Assembly: GCA_023105745.1 (NCBI GenBank)
Contig: JALGQZ010000013.1
Span: forward strand, 5,429,501 to 5,493,500
Length of the DNA stretch: 64,000 nucleotides
Direction: 5' to 3'
Source: Austropuccinia psidii
Taxonomy: Eukaryota; Basidiomycota; Pucciniomycetes; Pucciniales; Sphaerophragmiaceae
Positions 23,191 through 33,529 of this stretch are shown one piece after another (the stretch's first letter is position 1; each line of letters starts with the position of its first letter). Below the pieces are notes generated by a model. The model was not told the origin of the DNA. It ran no database searches and saw nothing but the letters and a program-made list of their open reading frames with translations. The position numbers were made by a program, and so were the translations under genes.

Positions 23191-24628
23191 TGTCAGCCTG
23201 TGACTCAAAACCAGAGCACAAGCATGACAGCCAAAATACCATAAACCAATGGTATAGCCAAAAAACCACCAAAGCATGGATCTGAGCCAAATTAGCTCAA
23301 AAGGTATCAAATGAAAGAGGAAACTCACCTCTTTTTGAAAATATAAGTCCCATCACCATAGGACCAAAAATAACAAAGTTATTCCTGCTCAAAGTAGTTG
23401 CCAAGCATAAACCTTAATTTTCACCTCTCATCTAAAATCTAGAAGAAGACGCTTAACCCCATCAAATGGGTATTCAAAATGAAGCTTCAAGCCGGGGCTA
23501 TCTAATGGTACTAGCCAAACTGAGCTAGCACCAGTATTACTTGAGTTATGGTCAAATTCAGACCAAATAAGGGTGAACAAAACATTCACCTCTCATCTAA
23601 CCTTTACAGTTTTAGTGTGAGATACTTAAAGTGGGGTCTTTTTGGAAAGAGCACAACCAGGGCTATCTGATGGTGCCATCCATTTTCTCATATCTCAACT
23701 ACAACAGAAGTTATTGGCCAAACAAGCTTAATACAGCTTTTTGCCCAAACCACGCCAATGTACAAAACTACTTGTACATGGGATAACTTTGTCATATTTA
23801 ATGATACCATGTCAAGCTGGGTACCATTGTGTAGAGCTCATACAGGGCTACACACCAAACCAATTTTGAGGTTGATATCTCAAGAATTGACAAAGGTATG
23901 GCTGTTTTAAGGTCAAAATCCCACCTGCTGTCATATACAGCCTTACCATGGGATAATATCCCATAACCATGAATATGAGGTGTCAAATAGATGAAGAAGC
24001 ATGTTTTTACTTCAATAACTCATATGTCAGTCAATACTGGGGTCCCATACAGTTTCTTTACAGCATTCTAGGCATCATACACATCAGAATCAGGCTGTGA
24101 GGTCCCCAGATGAAAATTTTCACCCTGTATTGGTGAAAACCGCCCAGATGTGGTTTCACAACCACATCTGAGCCCAATACAGGGCATACAGGCTGTTTGC
24201 AAACCACAAGCCTTTCATAGAGAGTGAAAAATCTTCACTTCCTCTACGTGGAAAGGTCTAGCAGCCTTTCCACCCCAATTTCAGGATAAAAGGAGGGCTT
24301 TTCACAGCCAAAATCCTCTCCTCTTCCTGCTCTTGAATAACCTCCGTAGTAAACTTTCAAAAACAGTTTTACTCTTGGTTAATAATCAGGTATACTCTCA
24401 AATTAAAAGTATTGGAGTCTTTATTATTGTAACCCAACAGGTAAAGCTGCACCCAGGGCTTTCAACAGCGCTCACCACCACTATATCTCTATAGTAAAGC
24501 CCTTAAAATCATAATTTAAACCATTTATTATCAATCTTATCATCTTTAAAACCATTTTTCCCGTGTCACAGTCATAGTTAAAGCTTGTAAATACTTATAT
24601 ACACCTTTATCATAGACTCAACCTGACA
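23191..24628 (+). repeat. 5' LTR of element C
   Basis: 1438 bases. A TATA-like GATAAAAGG lies at 24285-24293 and is preserved in the solo LTR near 52472. An imperfect inverted sequence around 24137-24172 (GATGTGGTTTCACAACCACATC) could form a hairpin and is kept in the other copies. Confidence 0.95.
24285..24293 (+). promoter_or_regulatory. TATA-like element of the C LTR
   Basis: GATAAAAGG in a GC-richer setting is kept at equivalent positions in the D, solo and 3' LTR copies. Conservation across diverged copies supports a promoter role. Confidence 0.45.
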
Positions 24629-24629
24629 T

Positions 24630-24647
24630 TTTGGGGGCCTGGCCGTG
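24630..24647 (+). other. Primer-binding site of element C
   Basis: TTTGGGGGCCTGGCCGTG begins two bases after the LTR end. It shares all but two bases with the site of element B. D has TTTAGGGGCCTGGCTGTG on the minus strand near 39709-39692. Confidence 0.65.
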
Positions 24648-24673
24648 TTTTTAACTTATTTTGGACCATTACA

Positions 24674-26291
24674 AGTGAGTTTTTTCTCTTTTTATCATTT
24701 ATTGACACCTGTTTTATCCTTTTTAGGTGTCATTTTCTTTTAAAAATATATATTTTATATATATTTCTTTTTAAAATTTAAGTATACTCATATTTTAACA
24801 GAGTATTTGTCTAGTGGCTAATAACCATAAGACCAGTATTTTTGGCGTGTTTTGCATATAAAAACACATTAAGCCACTAATACAGTCCTGATTCTTATAT
24901 GAATTGAGACAACTCATAATGATAAACCAACAGTTGAGGCGTGTTTGGGCACATTGTTAACTCAATTACCCTGTAATACACCATCTTTTGACAGATTATA
25001 CTTGCTAATAACAAGTATTCTGTAAGATATTGGTATACAAACAGTATACAACTTATCAATAAGCTGTATATTTGACGTGGAATTGTTAATTCAATTACAC
25101 TGTCACTATACAAGGGCATATTGTAGTAACATACAAGCCCAGAGGCCATTCTTAGACGTGCAAAATCAGCTTTTTAAGAAGTCTTAACTGACATAAGCCC
25201 TCTTTTTTCCTGTTTGATTCAGTGGAAGAAAACTTCTTACCACTTGAGACCCAGTCACAGGCCAACATACCAGTGACACCCTCAGAACCAGAGGGCAGCA
25301 AGGGCAAGGGAAAGAGGCTTAGTGAAGGCCAAATTACAGCCAAAAAGTGGACACCAATAGACACTCAGAGAAGTAGAAGACCACAAAACTCTGCATCAAT
25401 ACAAGGTAAACCAACCTTAACCACTTGTACAGGGAAGATTACAATTATTAACCCAGTTGTAACTTCCAAAGGCAAACTGCCCAAATCAGCAGACAGCAAA
25501 TTTGTACAAGGCACAGTCAAAGGTAAATACCCTAAGAACATAAAGTTTTTGACTGCTTGCAAACACTGATATGGCCCCTGCATACCTCAGAGACCTTGGC
25601 TTCCAAAGGAACCAGTCAGAGGACAGAGAAGGATTCTCCAGGACCAGAAGACCTGAAAGAAGACACCTTGGACACAGTGGTGGATGGCAAAACAATGAGG
25701 GAGATAATATCAACCTTGGCATTCACACTCCAACTCAACAGAAACCTCAAACCAGAGGACTGGAAGGATATAGATCAAGTTCTTCAGATCCACCAACTCC
25801 TCAAAGATTTATTTCAATGGAGCATGGACAGCAAGAGGTTCAACCTAGCAACTCACTGGGCAGAACTGGGATCAAGTTGCCAGAAGATCTGTCTCAAAGA
25901 GATAGACTTCAAAGACCTTATGGAAATCACCAAGCGTTGGAATCCTACCAGGCAGCACAGACTCCTGGAGGCAAGGGCACAGAGTATAAGGGAGAATCAA
26001 GCCACTATCCTAGCTATAGAAGAACAGTTGACCCAGACAGGGCCTACTCAGATTCCTTCAGGTTCACAAGGAGCAGGCCAAATCAGCTCTCCAGTGGCTT
26101 TACACCATTCAGAAACCAGCAGATCAGTGGCCAAGAGTCACCATTCTTCACAATTCCAGGAAGTTTCCAGGAGAAGACAAGGAAACAAGGGCAAGAACAA
26201 AACCTCCTTCAACCAGAGGAGGAAGGAGTCAGACCCCATGATCCAGAAGCTGTTAGATTTGGTAAAAGAAGTACACAAGAACCAGAAGTAG
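24674..26291 (+). CDS. ORF1 of element C, spliced, overlapping gag-pol
   Basis: Exons A24674, 25223-25522 and 25591-26291 total 1002 nt, 333 residues plus TAG. The start codon forms across intron 1. Residues about 1-100 are Ser/Thr/Lys/Pro-rich ([18 protein letters not shown]). About residues 125-230 are helix-rich ([70 protein letters not shown]). A Ser/Gln stretch follows, then a basic tail ([19 protein letters not shown]) and a last helix ([19 protein letters not shown]). Against D, 36 differences over 89 codons fall 10, 4 and 22 at positions 1, 2 and 3, as expected for a protein under selection. No known domain recognised; a Gag-like or RNA-binding role is a guess. Confidence 0.62.
24675..25222 (+). 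other. Predicted leader intron 1 of element C (creates the ORF1 start codon)
   Basis: GTGAGTTTTTT opens after ATTACAA, and TTTTTTCCTGTTTGATTCAG closes it, 548 bases. Splicing joins A24674 to TGGAAGAA, producing ATG GAA GAA. D has the same donor (39665) and acceptor (39085), but its last exon base is G, which would give GTG. Inside the intron no long frame is open; repeated AT-rich motifs with GGCGTG occur. Confidence 0.55.
25523..25590 (+). other. Predicted intron 2 of element C, containing the gag-pol ATG
   Basis: GTAAAT to CATACCTCAG, 68 bases, phase 1, with CTGAT as a possible branch site 20 bases before the acceptor. D keeps the donor, the ACTGATATG block, the acceptor and the exact length (38717-38784). 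If retained, the exon-1 frame ends at TGA 25567-25569, and the gag-pol ATG follows after a single base (25571-25573). Confidence 0.6.
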
Positions 26292-29200
26292 TTGTAAACC
26301 ACTCTAGAATCAGTAGTCCTAGTAATAGAAACATTACCCCCACTCAGACTGAAAATAACATTGTCACATCTGAGAGTAACATCAACAGTGATACACTGTG
26401 GTTACAAATGTCCCAATATGCTGAACAATCTGCAAAGCAGTTTGCAGAAATTAAAGCTGGCCAAGAGAGGATGAGACAAACTCAAGCCTCCCTGGAACAG
26501 ATAGTTAAGAATCTTCAAGAAGGATATGCTCAACTGAGCAAAGCCTCTGAAGAATCCAACAAAAGACTGAACCAAGTCTTTGAAGAACAACACCACAGCA
26601 CAAGGGACAGGGAGTGTCTGGATCAAGACATTAACAAATTGTTTAATGCCTACCATAGCTTGAAGCCCCAACCACAAGGCCAAGCTATGGAGAATCCATA
26701 TCAACCAGATGAAATCAAACCAGATGCCATGTTGTTGAATAAGGCAAGATCTCCATCACAATACCAGGATGGAGATGGCATGTCTTATTCAGAGAAGGAA
26801 GCCTTGAAACAGCTTCCTGAGGCCTCAAGCTGGCCCAAATTCTCTGGATCAGGAGAATATGATCATATGGAACTCATAGATTATATTGATGGACTCTTCA
26901 TTGATGTACCAAGCATACCAGATTACTGGATTACTGCTAGACTGAATACTGCATTTAAAGGTCATGCAAGTATATGGTACACTGAAATGAAAGAAATCCA
27001 TGGCAGAAGAAACTGGCCATGGTGGAAGAGTCAAATAATCCAAAAGTACAGTAATGGAACTTGGATATGGCAAAAGACCATGTCATTTGAAAATGACAAA
27101 TACTCTGTGGACAAAGATCCATATGAGTGGTGTCTCAGACAGTCTAAGAGACTCAAAGCCATTGATCCTCAGATGAACATCCAGATGAGGAATCACAAAC
27201 TTCTGACACAACTGCCAGGAGAACTAGAGCATGCAGTACAATGCAGATGCAACCAAAATTGCACTCTAGATGACATAGCCAATACCTTACAAGAAATAAG
27301 GAAAAGGACTAATATAGGGAAATTAACCCCATATAGAAGCAGTAGTTTTGAAGAGAAACAGCCTTTCAGGGTGGAGTTTAAAGACAAACCCAGAGAGAGA
27401 GTGGCAGAAGTGGCAAAGAAGAAGAATTCTTGTCACAATTGTGGTTCAACAGACCACTATGCTAACAATTGTACAAAGGAAAAGAAAAAAGTCTATGCCA
27501 TTGAGAAAATCCCAGAGGAGGAATCCCCAACAGAGGATTCTGAATCAGACTCTATGGGTGATGCCATCAGAGAACCATCTGATTATGAACAAGACCCAAG
27601 AGAGGAACTTCTAGTGGAATACCAAGAGGAAACCCCACTGGAAATTCAGGATATACAATTGGAAGCAGGCATGCCACAAGACACTGCCAACAAGAACTTG
27701 TGCAAACACACACAAGATGCACAAACATTCCTGGTTACACCAACCAAAGGAATGGCATATATACATGGAACAGCCACAAAAATGACTGTATGTATTGACA
27801 ATGCTCAGCACCCACTGATCATTGAAAGTGGAGCACATTGCTCCATAGTGGCCAGAAATTATCTGGATAACCACTTCCCAAACTGGGAGAAAGAACTCTT
27901 TCCCACTAAGGCAAAGAACTCCAAAAGTGCATCAGGGAAGATGACTTCCATTGGGAAAATTGTCAAAGAGATAATTATACCCCACAGGAAGGGTAATAGC
28001 AGACTCAACCCAGAGTATGTAGTGCTAGAATATGCCCACATCCAAGGGTTTTTACTGGGAACAGATTACCAGAGGATGTATGGCATAGATATTTACAACA
28101 GTAAAAACAGGCACATTACCATTGGCACCAACAAGGAAAAGAAATTTTCACTTGATATATACCACATATCTTCACAAGATCCACTAGAAGAACTCTTGAA
28201 GGAATTCAAGGAGGGACAGTTTAGGATTACCCTCACCAGTAAACAGGAACTAAGTTTACTGAAGATTCTGAGAAAGAACAGACCAGCATTTGCCATTGGT
28301 GAAGAACCAATAGGCAAGATTAAAGGCCATGATATAGAACTATATCTGGATGTGGAAAGACCTTATCCACCCATGCTGAGGAGACCTCCTTATCCAGCAA
28401 GTCTGGAAAGCAGGAAAGAAATTGAAAAACACATCAATGAACTCCTGGATATGGATGTCATCAGGAAGATTGGGCATAATGAAATAGTGGAAATCACCAC
28501 TCCTGTCCTAATCACTTGGAATGATGGCAAGTCTAGATTGTGTGGAGACTTCAGAGCCCTGAATAACTACACAAAAGCAGACAGGTACCCTATACCAAGG
28601 ATACCTCATGCCTTGGATAAGTTGGCCAAAGCCAAATACATAACCAAGATGGATTGTATGAAAGGCTTCCACCAAAATGGAGTTAAACCAAACTCCATGA
28701 AATTACTCAGAATAATATGCCATATGGGCATATATGAGTACACCAGGATGCCATTTGGCATCAAGAATGCACCAGCCCACTTCCAAAGGATGATGGACAC
28801 CATATTTCAAGAAGAAATAATGGAAGGCCGGATGGTAGTATATATTGATGATATCATTATATACTCAGAGACATGGGAAGACCATGTAAAATACATAGAC
28901 AGAGTGCTAAGTAAATGTACACCTATTAATCTAAAAATTTCACTAAAAAAGTGTAATTTTGGCCAACAAGAGCTACTTGCTCTAGGGCATAAAGTCTCAG
29001 GCCTTAGTCTGGCAATTGACCAGAACAAAGTAGCAGCAGTACTGCAAAAGCCAGTACCAAAGAACATCAAAGAGATGCAATCTTTCCTTGGGTTTGCTAG
29101 CTACTATAGAAACCACATCAAAAACTTTGCCCACATAACTAGTAGCTTATACAAGTTATGCTCAAAGGATGTAGTTTTTGAAATAACCAAGGAAAGGAGG

Positions 29201-29719
29201 GATGCATATGAGAGGATCAAACATGAACTCACAAATGCACCTGTGCTCATCTTGCCTGACTTTGAACTACCATTCAAGTTATATATAGATGCAGCATGCA
29301 GCCAAGGCTTAGGAGCAGCCCTTCACCAAAGACAAATTGTGGATGGTGAACCAAGAGAAGGTGTAATATGTTACATCTCCAGGCAACTGAAAGATTCAGA
29401 AGCCAGGTATGGGGCCACCGAGACAGAACTTCTATGTCTAGTCTGGGCTCTAGAAAAACTCCATTATTATTTGGAGGATGCAGTCTTTGAAGTCTACACA
29501 GACTGCACAGCCTTGAAGTCTTTACTAAACATGAAGACTACTAATAGACATATGCTGAGATGGCAAATAGCTATCCAGGAGTATAGAAGGAACATGACCA
29601 TCATATACAAGGAAGGTAAAAGCCATACCAATGCAGATGGCCACTGGACAATGTCGAAAGCAATCCAGCTTATGACCCCGAAGTTGCAGCCAAAATTCCT
29701 ATCCATTTTATGGAAATAA
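25571..29719 (+). CDS. Gag-Pol polyprotein of element C (through RNase H, then frameshifted)
   Basis: 1382 open codons. Residues 1-240 overlap ORF1 and are low-complexity. The capsid starts near residue 420 ([23 protein letters not shown]). The zinc knuckle [14 protein letters not shown] is near 620. The protease loop near 750 reads IIESGAH, Glu for the catalytic Asp; D has IIDSGAH. RT has [19 protein letters not shown] and YIDDIII near 1090. RNase H begins [17 protein letters not shown] near 1237 and has the [11 protein letters not shown]sp. After NADG at about 1356 the frame shifts, consistent with a 13-base deletion between two AGATGG repeats. The last 25 residues are therefore out of frame. 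The start ATG lies in ORF1 intron 2, so translation may need intron retention. Confidence 0.88.
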   Translation: MAPAYLRDLGFQRNQSEDREGFSRTRRPERRHLGHSGGWQNNEGDNINLGIHTPTQQKPQTRGLEGYRSSSSDPPTPQRFISMEHGQQEVQPSNSLGRTGIKLPEDLSQRDRLQRPYGNHQALESYQAAQTPGGKGTEYKGESSHYPSYRRTVDPDRAYSDSFRFTRSRPNQLSSGFTPFRNQQISGQESPFFTIPGSFQEKTRKQGQEQNLLQPEEEGVRPHDPEAVRFGKRSTQEPEVVVNHSRISSPSNRNITPTQTENNIVTSESNINSDTLWLQMSQYAEQSAKQFAEIKAGQERMRQTQASLEQIVKNLQEGYAQLSKASEESNKRLNQVFEEQHHSTRDRECLDQDINKLFNAYHSLKPQPQGQAMENPYQPDEIKPDAMLLNKARSPSQYQDGDGMSYSEKEALKQLPEASSWPKFSGSGEYDHMELIDYIDGLFIDVPSIPDYWITARLNTAFKGHASIWYTEMKEIHGRRNWPWWKSQIIQKYSNGTWIWQKTMSFENDKYSVDKDPYEWCLRQSKRLKAIDPQMNIQMRNHKLLTQLPGELEHAVQCRCNQNCTLDDIANTLQEIRKRTNIGKLTPYRSSSFEEKQPFRVEFKDKPRERVAEVAKKKNSCHNCGSTDHYANNCTKEKKKVYAIEKIPEEESPTEDSESDSMGDAIREPSDYEQDPREELLVEYQEETPLEIQDIQLEAGMPQDTANKNLCKHTQDAQTFLVTPTKGMAYIHGTATKMTVCIDNAQHPLIIESGAHCSIVARNYLDNHFPNWEKELFPTKAKNSKSASGKMTSIGKIVKEIIIPHRKGNSRLNPEYVVLEYAHIQGFLLGTDYQRMYGIDIYNSKNRHITIGTNKEKKFSLDIYHISSQDPLEELLKEFKEGQFRITLTSKQELSLLKILRKNRPAFAIGEEPIGKIKGHDIELYLDVERPYPPMLRRPPYPASLESRKEIEKHINELLDMDVIRKIGHNEIVEITTPVLITWNDGKSRLCGDFRALNNYTKADRYPIPRIPHALDKLAKAKYITKMDCMKGFHQNGVKPNSMKLLRIICHMGIYEYTRMPFGIKNAPAHFQRMMDTIFQEEIMEGRMVVYIDDIIIYSETWEDHVKYIDRVLSKCTPINLKISLKKCNFGQQELLALGHKVSGLSLAIDQNKVAAVLQKPVPKNIKEMQSFLGFASYYRNHIKNFAHITSSLYKLCSKDVVFEITKERRDAYERIKHELTNAPVLILPDFELPFKLYIDAACSQGLGAALHQRQIVDGEPREGVICYISRQLKDSEARYGATETELLCLVWALEKLHYYLEDAVFEVYTDCTALKSLLNMKTTNRHMLRWQIAIQEYRRNMTIIYKEGKSHTNADGHWTMSKAIQLMTPKLQPKFLSILWK

Positions 29720-31368
29720 ATAGGAAGAAAAACTTCAGATTCTCTGAATGGGCACCAGGGAGTGGTACCCTTGACAGTGGAAACACTTATTCAGAAGGAA
29801 CAGAAACCCCCATACTGGGAATAAGCTCCTCAGAACTGCACAATGAATTTTACAATGCAGTGCTGAAATCTTATGCTAAACACAAACAGTGTAGCATACT
29901 ACTTCAACTCCTTCAACAAAAATACAGGAGCCCAGAACTGAAAACCCAGCTGGGGGAACCCTGGTTGAGGGCCTATAAGGACAATAAGCTTTTCCTTATA
30001 GATGGCCTGATTTATCACAGAGAAAAGCACACCAGTGCACTCACAGTGATAGACAGAGACCACATCTCTTTAATCCTGCAGGAATGCCATGAATGCCCCT
30101 ACATGGGACACATGAGTGAGGACAGGACGAAAGAGACGGTAGCAAGCACAGCTTGGTGGCCCAAGTGGGAACAAGAGTGGAGTGAATACATCAACACTTG
30201 TAAAAGATGCCAAAAGGCAAATAGAAAACATGGGAAGAAGTATGGGTTACTTCAACACATAGAAGAACCCAAACACACATGGGAAACCATCAACATGGAC
30301 TGGGTCACAGGACTTGTCCCAGGAGGCAAAGAAAACTACAATTCCTGCTTAATAATAGTTGATAGGTTCAGCAAGAGCATGAGGTGTCTACCATGCCATA
30401 AAGAGGACACAGCCATGGACACTGCTCTGTTATTTTGGAACAACATCATATCCACCTGTGGAGTCCCTAAAATTATGATTAGTGACAGGGACCCAAAATT
30501 CAAATGTGAATTTTGGAATAACTTATATGACATGCTTGGCACCAAGATTGCTTTTTCCACAGCTTACCATCCCCAAACAGATGGCCTAGCTGAGAGGATG
30601 ATCCAAAAAATGGAGGATATCCTCAGGAGGTTCTGTGCCTATGGCATGGAATACAAGGACCATGAGGGATACACCCATGATTGGGTCACCCTCTTACCAG
30701 CAGTCCAACTGGCTTATAACACAAGCCAGCACTCTACCACAGGAAAAACACCTGCACTGGTAGAGAAAGGGTGGAACCCCCTGTTGCCTGTGGATCACTT
30801 GAAGAAAAATCTTTTGACCATTCACCCCACATCCAAAGACTTCCATGATATGTGGAAGAAAGCCTGTGATACTGCTGCCAAATGCATAGCTGAGGCCAAA
30901 GAGTATAACAAGCAGAGGTGGGACAAATCACATATGGAACCTGACTTTATGGAAGGGGACCAGGTGTTAGTGTCTACACTGAACTTTAATAATCTCAAGG
31001 GACCCAAGAAAATGAGAGACTCATTTGTAGGGCCCTTCACCATCATTAAGTTGATAGGGAAGAATGCAGTAGAAGTCAAGCTCACTGAGGAGTTTTCTAG
31101 GAAACACCCAGTCTTTCCACTGAGTCTTGTCAAACCATACTTCCAAACAGAGGAGGATAAATTCCCCTCCAGGAAGAAAAACAATACTCCACCAGAAATA
31201 GTGGAAGTAGAAGACTCTCCTGGACGTGTGAGTAAAATCATCAGGGCCAGGAAAATCAGACTTAATGGGAAGGATCAAAGACAATACCTAGTCAGATTCA
31301 AGAACCAGACAGCTGACAAAGACAAATGGTTGGCAGAGGAGGCCATACCAGATGGGAACCTTCATTAA
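29650..31368 (+). pseudogene. Integrase of element C (separated from pol by a frameshift)
   Basis: The integrase frame resumes just after the deletion (WPLDN-like sequence at about 29642) and is open from the in-frame ATG at 29710 for 552 codons. The zinc finger is [10 protein letters not shown] with CKRCQKAN. Catalytic residues lie in [11 protein letters not shown] (about residue 197), SDRDPKF (258) and [10 protein letters not shown] (Glu 294), with 35 residues between the last two. Then come the GPF motif ([13 protein letters not shown]) and a chromodomain-like end ([23 protein letters not shown]). TAA at 31366-31368 ends it about 13 codons early compared with 7990-8025. All catalytic residues are present, so only expression from the polyprotein is lost. 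Confidence 0.88.
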
Positions 31369-31426
31369 AGGACATTCAGAGCCTCTAGGAGGACTGAACA
31401 GTCTCATCAATGATGAGCCTTTTTTG

Positions 31427-31437
31427 GAGGGAGGGTA
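31427..31437 (+). other. Polypurine tract of element C
   Basis: GGAGGGAGGGTA after a run of T immediately precedes the 3' LTR start at 31438; this is the standard plus-strand primer position. Confidence 0.75.
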
Positions 31438-32876
31438 TGTCAGCCTGTGACTCAAAACCAGAGCACAAGCATGACAGCCAAAATAGCATAAACCAATGGT
31501 ATAGCCAAAATACCACCAAAACATGGAGCTGAGCCAAATTAGCTCAAAAGGTATCAAAAGAAAGAGGAAACTCACCTCTTTCTGAAAATATAAGTCCCAT
31601 CGCCATAGGACCAAAAATAACAAAGTTATACCTGCTCAAAGTAGTTGCTGAGCATAAACCTTAATTTTCACCTCTCATCTAAAATCTAGAAGAAGAAGCT
31701 TAACCCCATCAAATGGGTATTCAAAATGAAGCCTTAAGCCTGGGCTATCTAATGGTACTAGCCAAAATGAGCTAGCACCAGTATTACTTGAGTTATGGTC
31801 AAATTTAGACCAAATAAGGGTGAACAAAACATTCACCTCTCATCTAACTTTTACAGTTTTAGTGTGAGATACTTAAAGTGGGGTCTTTTTGGAAAGAGCA
31901 CAGCCAGGGCTATCTGATGGTGCCATCCATTTCCTCATATCTCAACTGCAACAGAAGTTATTGGCCAAACAAGCTTAATACAGCGTTTTGCCCAAACCAC
32001 GCCAATGTACAAAAATACTTGTACATGGGATACCTTTGTCATATTTAATGATAACCATGTCAAGTTGGGTACCATTGTGTAGGGCACATGGAGGGCTACA
32101 CACTGAACCAATTTTGAGGTTGATATCTCAAGAATTGACAAAGTTATGGCTGTTTTAAGGTCAAACTCCCACCTGCTGTCATATACAGCCTTACCATGGG
32201 ATAATATCCCATAACCATGAATATGAGGTGTCAAATAGACAAAGAAGCATGTTTTTACTTCAATACCTCATATGTCAGTCAATACTGGGGTCCCATAAAG
32301 TTTCTGTACAGCATTCTACGCATCATACACATCAGAATCAGGCTGTGAGGTCCCCAGATGAAAATTTTCACCCTGTATTGGTGAAAACTGCCCAGATGTG
32401 GTTTCAAAACCACATCTGAGCGCAATACAGGGCATACAGGCTGTTTGCAAACCACAAGCTTGTCATAGAGAGTGAAAAATCTTCACTTCCTCTACGTGGA
32501 AAGGTCTAGCAGCCTTTCCACCCCAATTTCAGGATAAAAGGAGGGCTTTTCACAGCCAAAATCCTCTCCTCATCCTGCTCTTGAATACCCTACGTAGTAA
32601 ACTGTCAAAAACAGTTTTACTCTTGGTTAATAATTAGGCATACTCTTAAATTAAAAGTATTTTAGTCTTTATTATTGTAACCCAACAGGTAAAGCTGCAC
32701 CCAGGGCTTTCAACATCGCTCACCACCACTATATCTTTATAGTAAAGCCCTTAAAATCTTAATTTAAACCATTTATTATCAATCTTATCATCTTTAAAAC
32801 CATTTTTACCATGTCACAGTCATAGTTAAAGCTTGTAAATACTTATATACACCTTTATCATAGACTCAACCTGACA
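31438..32876 (+). repeat. 3' LTR of element C
   Basis: 1439 bases, nearly identical to 23191-24628. It ends CTGACA and is followed by the GGATG duplication and the remainder of the B integrase. Confidence 0.95.
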
Positions 32877-32881
32877 GGATG

Positions 32882-33506
32882 GAACCCCAAGTTACCCCAA
32901 GATTCCTTGTGGAAAGATTTAATTGAAATACATCCTACAGCTGCTAACTTCAAAGGAATGCTAGACAAAGCTAGAAAGCATGCAGTAAGGTGCATGGAGA
33001 ACTCTTTTTCTTATGATAAAGACAAATGGGATAAATCACATGCAACTCCAGATTTCAAAGTGGGGGACCTAGTTCTTGTATCCACCACTAACCTCAATAA
33101 CATCAAAGGATGTAAAAAGTTGAAAGACTCCTTTGCAGGACCTTTTGTGATTAAAGCCCTCCATGGAGAAAATGCTGTTGAAGTAGAGCTATCTGAAGAA
33201 CTTAGCAATAAGCATCCTACATTTCCAGTGAGCTTGATAAAGCCATATAAATATAGTGATGCTGAGAAGCTTCCCTTGAGGAATAAGATTCCCCAAGTTA
33301 TACCTCCTATTGAAACATCTGGTACTAAGAGAATTACCAAAGTTCTTAAAGAAAGGAAATTAAGAACCAAGAAAGTAAATGAATACCTTGTTAAGTACAG
33401 TGACCCAACTTGTGAAGATGAATGGTTAGAAGAAAAGGATATACCAGAAGCTACCAAACTCCTCAGGAGATTCAGACACACTAGAAATAGCAATATTAAA
33501 AAGTAA
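32882..33506 (+). pseudogene. Integrase C-terminal part of element B, after the C insertion
   Basis: The frame continues exactly from 23190 once C and one GGATG are removed, and then stays open to TAA at 33504-33506. It has ATPDFKVGDLVLVSTTN, the GPF motif (SFAGPFVIKALHGENAVEVEL), SLIKPYK and a chromodomain-like end (NEYLVKYSDPTCEDEWLEEKDIPEATKLL). It would target and hold the integrase on chromatin. No defect is seen within this piece. Confidence 0.85.
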
Positions 33507-33513
33507 TATTCTT

Positions 33514-33529
33514 TTTTAGGGGGAGGAAA
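33514..33529 (+). other. Polypurine tract of element B
   Basis: A T-run and AGGGGGAGGAAA lie directly before the 3' LTR start. Confidence 0.75.

Larger units (their letters stand above)
23191..32876 (+). mobile_element. Ty3/gypsy element C, full length, youngest of the nest
   Basis: LTRs at 23191-24628 and 31438-32876 begin TGTCAGCC and end CTGACA. GGATG flanks both sides (23186-23190, 32877-32881). Inside are a primer-binding site, spliced ORF1, gag-pol open for 1382 codons, a frameshifted integrase and a polypurine tract. Two other copies of the family are D and the fragment 7920-8930, and a solo LTR lies at 51379-52800. The first 235 bases of the two LTRs differ at about ten sites by hand count, so the insertion is not very recent. 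Confidence 0.96.

Noticed and set aside
24137..24172. Hairpin in the C LTR considered as a terminator or riboswitch
   Set aside because: It is upstream of the TATA-like element and there is no evidence for a regulatory RNA in this context.
30336..31284. Several antisense frames over the C integrase
   Set aside because: Shadows of the well-supported integrase frame.
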